A stretch of DNA of 64,000 bases from Dallia pectoralis. Lineage: Eukaryota > Chordata > Actinopteri > Esociformes > Umbridae. The DNA lies in assembly GCA_029465975.1 (NCBI GenBank), contig CM055728.1, positions 24,263,491 to 24,327,490 on the forward strand. The letters run 5' to 3'. The position numbers and the translations under genes are program-made. Below are positions 60,713 to 64,000 of this stretch, one piece after another. The notes beneath the pieces are model-generated. The model had not been told where the DNA came from and searched no databases. It saw only the letters and a program-made list of their open reading frames with translations. Within the stretch, counting starts at the first letter, position 1; each line of letters starts with the position of its first letter.

Positions 60713-61654
60713 AGCCACTCCGTTCAGTCAACTAGGAGAGCCAGTTGCACTTCTCAAGTTGGTATCGGACTTTGCCCTGTTCTGTGGTGGGAGCAGGGGG
60801 GAGTGGGGGGGATGAGGGGGGAGAGTGTCCCTTCAACCCCCCAGCCTGTCAGCTGCCCCCTCCACCCCCCCCGGCCCAGGAGGGAGGAGGCTGGCCACAG
60901 CTGGTTAGTTCTGCCCTGATGCGGCCTGCCTACTTCATTGTCCCTCCATTGAGGGCTGTTGTTATTGAATTATGGAGGGCTCCTGTCACTCTGCCCTGGA
61001 AGCGGGTCTCGGAGCCCAGCAGAGCTGACTCTCACAGGGCAAGTGAAGCATGGCAGCGTGCGGTACCCCCACATCCGCCCCACCCCAGCCTTAACCCCGG
61101 CCTCCGCACAGGGGCCCTGGATGCCCCAGCGTTTCCAGTTAACGGCGAGGCAGTGTCGAGTGTCATGACAAGGTCTGACATATTGCTTTGTTCCGCGCTA
61201 TGATACACTGCCTCAGGACCCAGATACAGCTCCTACATTTCAGACAGAGAGACGTAGGGGGAGTTGAGAGAGAGAGAGAGGAGACGCGAGAGAGGAGACG
61301 CGAGAGAGAGGAGACGCAAGAGAGAGACCCCTGGCTCTCTTTCCACTCGGCTGCTTGTCCTCCCCGTCGAGCTTCCCCCACAATGCTGGCTGTCTGTGTC
61401 TGCGTGCCCCTTGCCCTGAGGACCCATGTACCCCCACCCCACTCACCCCCCGTACTCCGCCCCCCTCTCCAGCCCCCAGTCCACATCCCTCAACACGACC
61501 ACGCCGGCATGCTTCCGATACACTGACCAACCATACTTACTGGACCTCCTTATCGCTGCTCTACGTGAGCTGATGTCCGGCCTCAACTACAAGAGGCTAT
61601 ACAGTCACTATCTCTGTAGCCCTTTGACCCTCTCACCTCTCCCTGGTATCCTCC
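60713..61654. other. GC-rich unique sequence
   Basis: Poly-G/poly-C patches (60790-60880) and a purine run at 61260-61325. Open frames up to 152 codons reflect base composition. Confidence 0.5.
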
Positions 61655-61938
61655 CTCAGTCTCCCCCTCAGTCTCCCCCTCAGTCTCCCCCTCAGTCTCC
61701 CCCTCTCTGTCTCCCCCTCTCCGTCTCCCCCTCTCCGTCTCCCCCTCTCCGTCTCCCCCTTTCCGTCTCCCCTCTCCGTCTCCCCCTCTCCGTCTCCCCT
61801 TTCCGTCTCCCCCTCTGTCTCCCCCTCTCCGTCTCCCCCTCTCCGTCTCCCCCTCTCTGTCTCCCCCTCTCAGTCTCCCCCTCAGTCTCCCCCTGTCTCC
61901 CCCTCTCCGTCTCACCCCCTCAGTCTCCCCCACAGTCA
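61655..61938. repeat. 12-bp TCTCCCCCTC(CG/AG) minisatellite
   Basis: About 24 copies of GTCTCCCCCTCT with CCG or CAG endings, pyrimidine-rich. Confidence 0.94.
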
Positions 61939-63635
61939 CCCATGTCCTAGGCGTCTCTAAGTGAATATGATTACTTTCTCTTAGTGTAATTCAGACTGGG
62001 ATTTGCAGTGTGATCCTGGCTTTGCTGAGGTCTGTAGACTAGACTGACAGACAGACATGGATTCTTATCAGGGATTTATGGTGAAAGATAGGTAATATTA
62101 GTTTCTAATTCTCTGACGTTCTACTTAACTAGACGATGCAGTGCTAATCTATTTACACACGCTGCACCGCTCTAACACTGCTAACTCTGCGTTGATTAAG
62201 TGGGAACACCAATTCTGATCTTCATTCTGAAGCACAGTACTCTCTTCTGCCATGTGACCAGGATGTCAGTGTATTTGGTCGCCTTTGCGCTGAACAGTTG
62301 TATTGTCAGTTGTATTGTCAAGGGAACAAAGAAGAGGGGTACCCAGCCAGTGGTCAGAGGATAGACGAACAGAAGGAATAAATCAACCCCCCACCCCCTC
62401 TTGTTAAAACATTGAAAACAATTCCTCAACATTGCGTCGTGCCAACACTCATCTGGTCCTTACAGGAAAATGGGGAGGGAGGAAAAGAGAGAAAGGGGTA
62501 GGTGGGTGTTTTGACCAAAATTGTGCCCAGTCATGAAGTAACAGGAAACCAGAGAGTTCTATTGGGGGCCAGAGCTTTGCAGACCGGATGGAGTCAGTGG
62601 TCACTAGATTAAAAGAAGTGACTGGGGGCCAGAAAAATACCTCACAGAGACGGGTGGGGAGAGGACTGTGGTGGGGGCATTTTTCTGGGGGGGTTTGTCC
62701 TCTGGCAGTTAAAATAAAAAAGCAGTTGAAAAAAACTAAATAAATAAAACACATACTGTACTCAGGCATGTCCAGCGGTGTAGGACTAGCTTCAAGGAAA
62801 CTTACTTCATTAAAATATAAATGTTATTGAAATTACCTCATCATAGACTGATGACGGGCGATTATGAGGCACTAGATCAAAAAGAGAAAATGGCGTCAGG
62901 GTGCTGTTGCTGTTATCGCACAAGTTGGATGAAGAGCTCAACAGAAAACTGCAATAAACCAGGATGATTCGTACCGGCCAACTGTAGACGTTCTGTCACT
63001 GTGGGAGGAAACGGTTGTAGCTACAGGTTAAACACCATCCAGAAACAGTCAGTAGAGATGCCAAAAACAGCTCTCCTCTCTTCCATAAGTTGCACCTTTA
63101 ACAAGGTTGGTGTTAGGAGGAAGGGCAGAACTGTCACTGTGCCGACCCTTCTTTAATCCTGGCTCTGTCTAGCTCGTGGAGTGCTACCTACTGGGTGTTT
63201 GTGAGAGTTTGTGTGTGCGTCTGTTTGTGGGAGTGTGTGCATCTGTTTGTGTGTGTGTGTGTGCATCTGTCTGTGGGTGTGTGTTTGTGGGTTTTGGTTT
63301 GATTTCCTCAGGGAAATCCACCACCCCTATTTCACACAAATATCCCCCCCCCCCACACACACACACACACACCCTTATATACAATAACTCTCTCTCTCTC
63401 GCAACTACCCCAAGGTACAGTGACAGATGAGGTGTGTTTGTTGTGTGGTGTAGTCGAGCGTGCACCAATGACACAGTCTCAATCTCCTCCCCCCAGACCT
63501 AGAAGGGTGTGTAGGCTGTCCAGGCCCCGCCCTCCCTGACTAAATGACCACTGACCTGCACTAATGTCCAAATGGTGCTGCCCTACATATCTGAATCAGT
63601 GCTGTCTGTTGGTTAAACACCAGACTCATCAGCCC
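61939..63635. other. unique sequence
   Basis: Short GT and CA runs near 63200-63370. No exon or element recognised. Confidence 0.55.
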
Positions 63636-64000
63636 TCTACAGCCGTTGTAGGAGGAGGTGTAGGAGGAGGTGTAGGAGGAGGTAGAGGAGGAGGTGTAAG
63701 AGGAGGTGGTTTAAGAGGAGGTCGTGGATAAGGTGTAAGATGAGTTAGATGAAGAGGTGGAGGAGGAGGTGTAGGAGGAGGTAAGGACAAGGTAGCGAAG
63801 GAGGTGTAAGAAGAGGTGTATGAGGATGTGTAGGAGGTAGAGGAGGAGGTGTGAGAGGAGATATAGGAGGTGTAGGAGGAGGTACAGGAGGAGGTGTAAG
63901 TTGAGTTAGAGGACGTTGTGTAGGAAGTAGCGGAGGAGGTGTGGGAGGAGATATAGGAGGTGTAGGAGGAGGTACAGGAGGAGGTGTAATTGAGTTAGAG
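63636..64000. repeat. 12-bp GAGGAGGTGTAG minisatellite running off the window end
   Basis: About 30 units of GGAGGAGGTGTA with frequent substitutions. A larger unit (GAGATATAGGAGGTGTAGGA) appears twice near 63860 and 63950. The array is cut by the window edge. Confidence 0.94.

Noticed and set aside
60745..61203. 152-codon GC-rich frame as a gene or the next plexin exon
   Set aside because: The sequence is proline- and glycine-rich without plexin motifs, and overlapping frames are equally open.

Overview
This is a stretch of vertebrate, almost certainly teleost, nuclear DNA. The evidence is split exons with canonical GT-AG borders, heavy CA/TG and CT/GA microsatellites, decayed fish-type Tc1/mariner transposons, and fragments of a CCCAAAT...TAGTGCAC interspersed repeat that I associate with salmonids and their relatives. 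A salmonid or esociform fish is my best guess, from memory of repeat families only. Nothing bacterial, viral or plasmid-like is present.

One gene is recognisable: the 5' part of plexin-A2 (plxna2), on the + strand. The first coding exon (23984-25207, 408 codons) carries the start codon, signal peptide and most of the extracellular sema domain. An 8.0-kb intron (25208-33216) follows, then a second coding exon (33217-33399, 61 codons), both exons phase 0. The next intron starts at 33400 and runs at least to the window end. No further plexin exon is visible, so the rest of the sema domain, PSI and IPT domains, membrane span and GAP domain lie downstream. The first 23.8 kb are upstream intron (if there is a distal untranslated exon) or 5' flank.

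The rest is non-coding and unusually rich in tandem repeats. Adding the arrays by eye gives about 16 kb, a quarter of the window, in roughly 30 minisatellites plus microsatellites. The largest are a 15-bp array of 2.6 kb with higher-order structure (48.4-51.0 kb), a 24-bp pyrimidine array of 1.4 kb ending 64 bp before the second coding exon (31.7-33.15 kb), a 35-bp array (1.1-2.1 kb) and an almost perfect 45-bp AT-rich array (22.3-23.3 kb). Arrays whose unit is a multiple of 3 create long open frames that are not genes.

Three Tc1/mariner relics are recognisable: 6.69-7.19 kb (+), 7.35-7.77 kb (-) and 28.36-28.9 kb (+). Between the repeats are unique segments, some CpG-rich or with homeobox/POU-like sites (4.3-4.6, 21.7-22.1, 34.3-34.5, 42.9-43.2 kb). 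These are candidate regulatory elements, unproven without cross-species alignment.

I found no convincing new biological system. The observation most worth testing is the 24-bp array before the second coding exon: nearly every unit resembles a complete 3' splice site (branch-like CTCAT, pyrimidine tract, TAG), giving dozens of potential decoy acceptors directly upstream of an essential exon.
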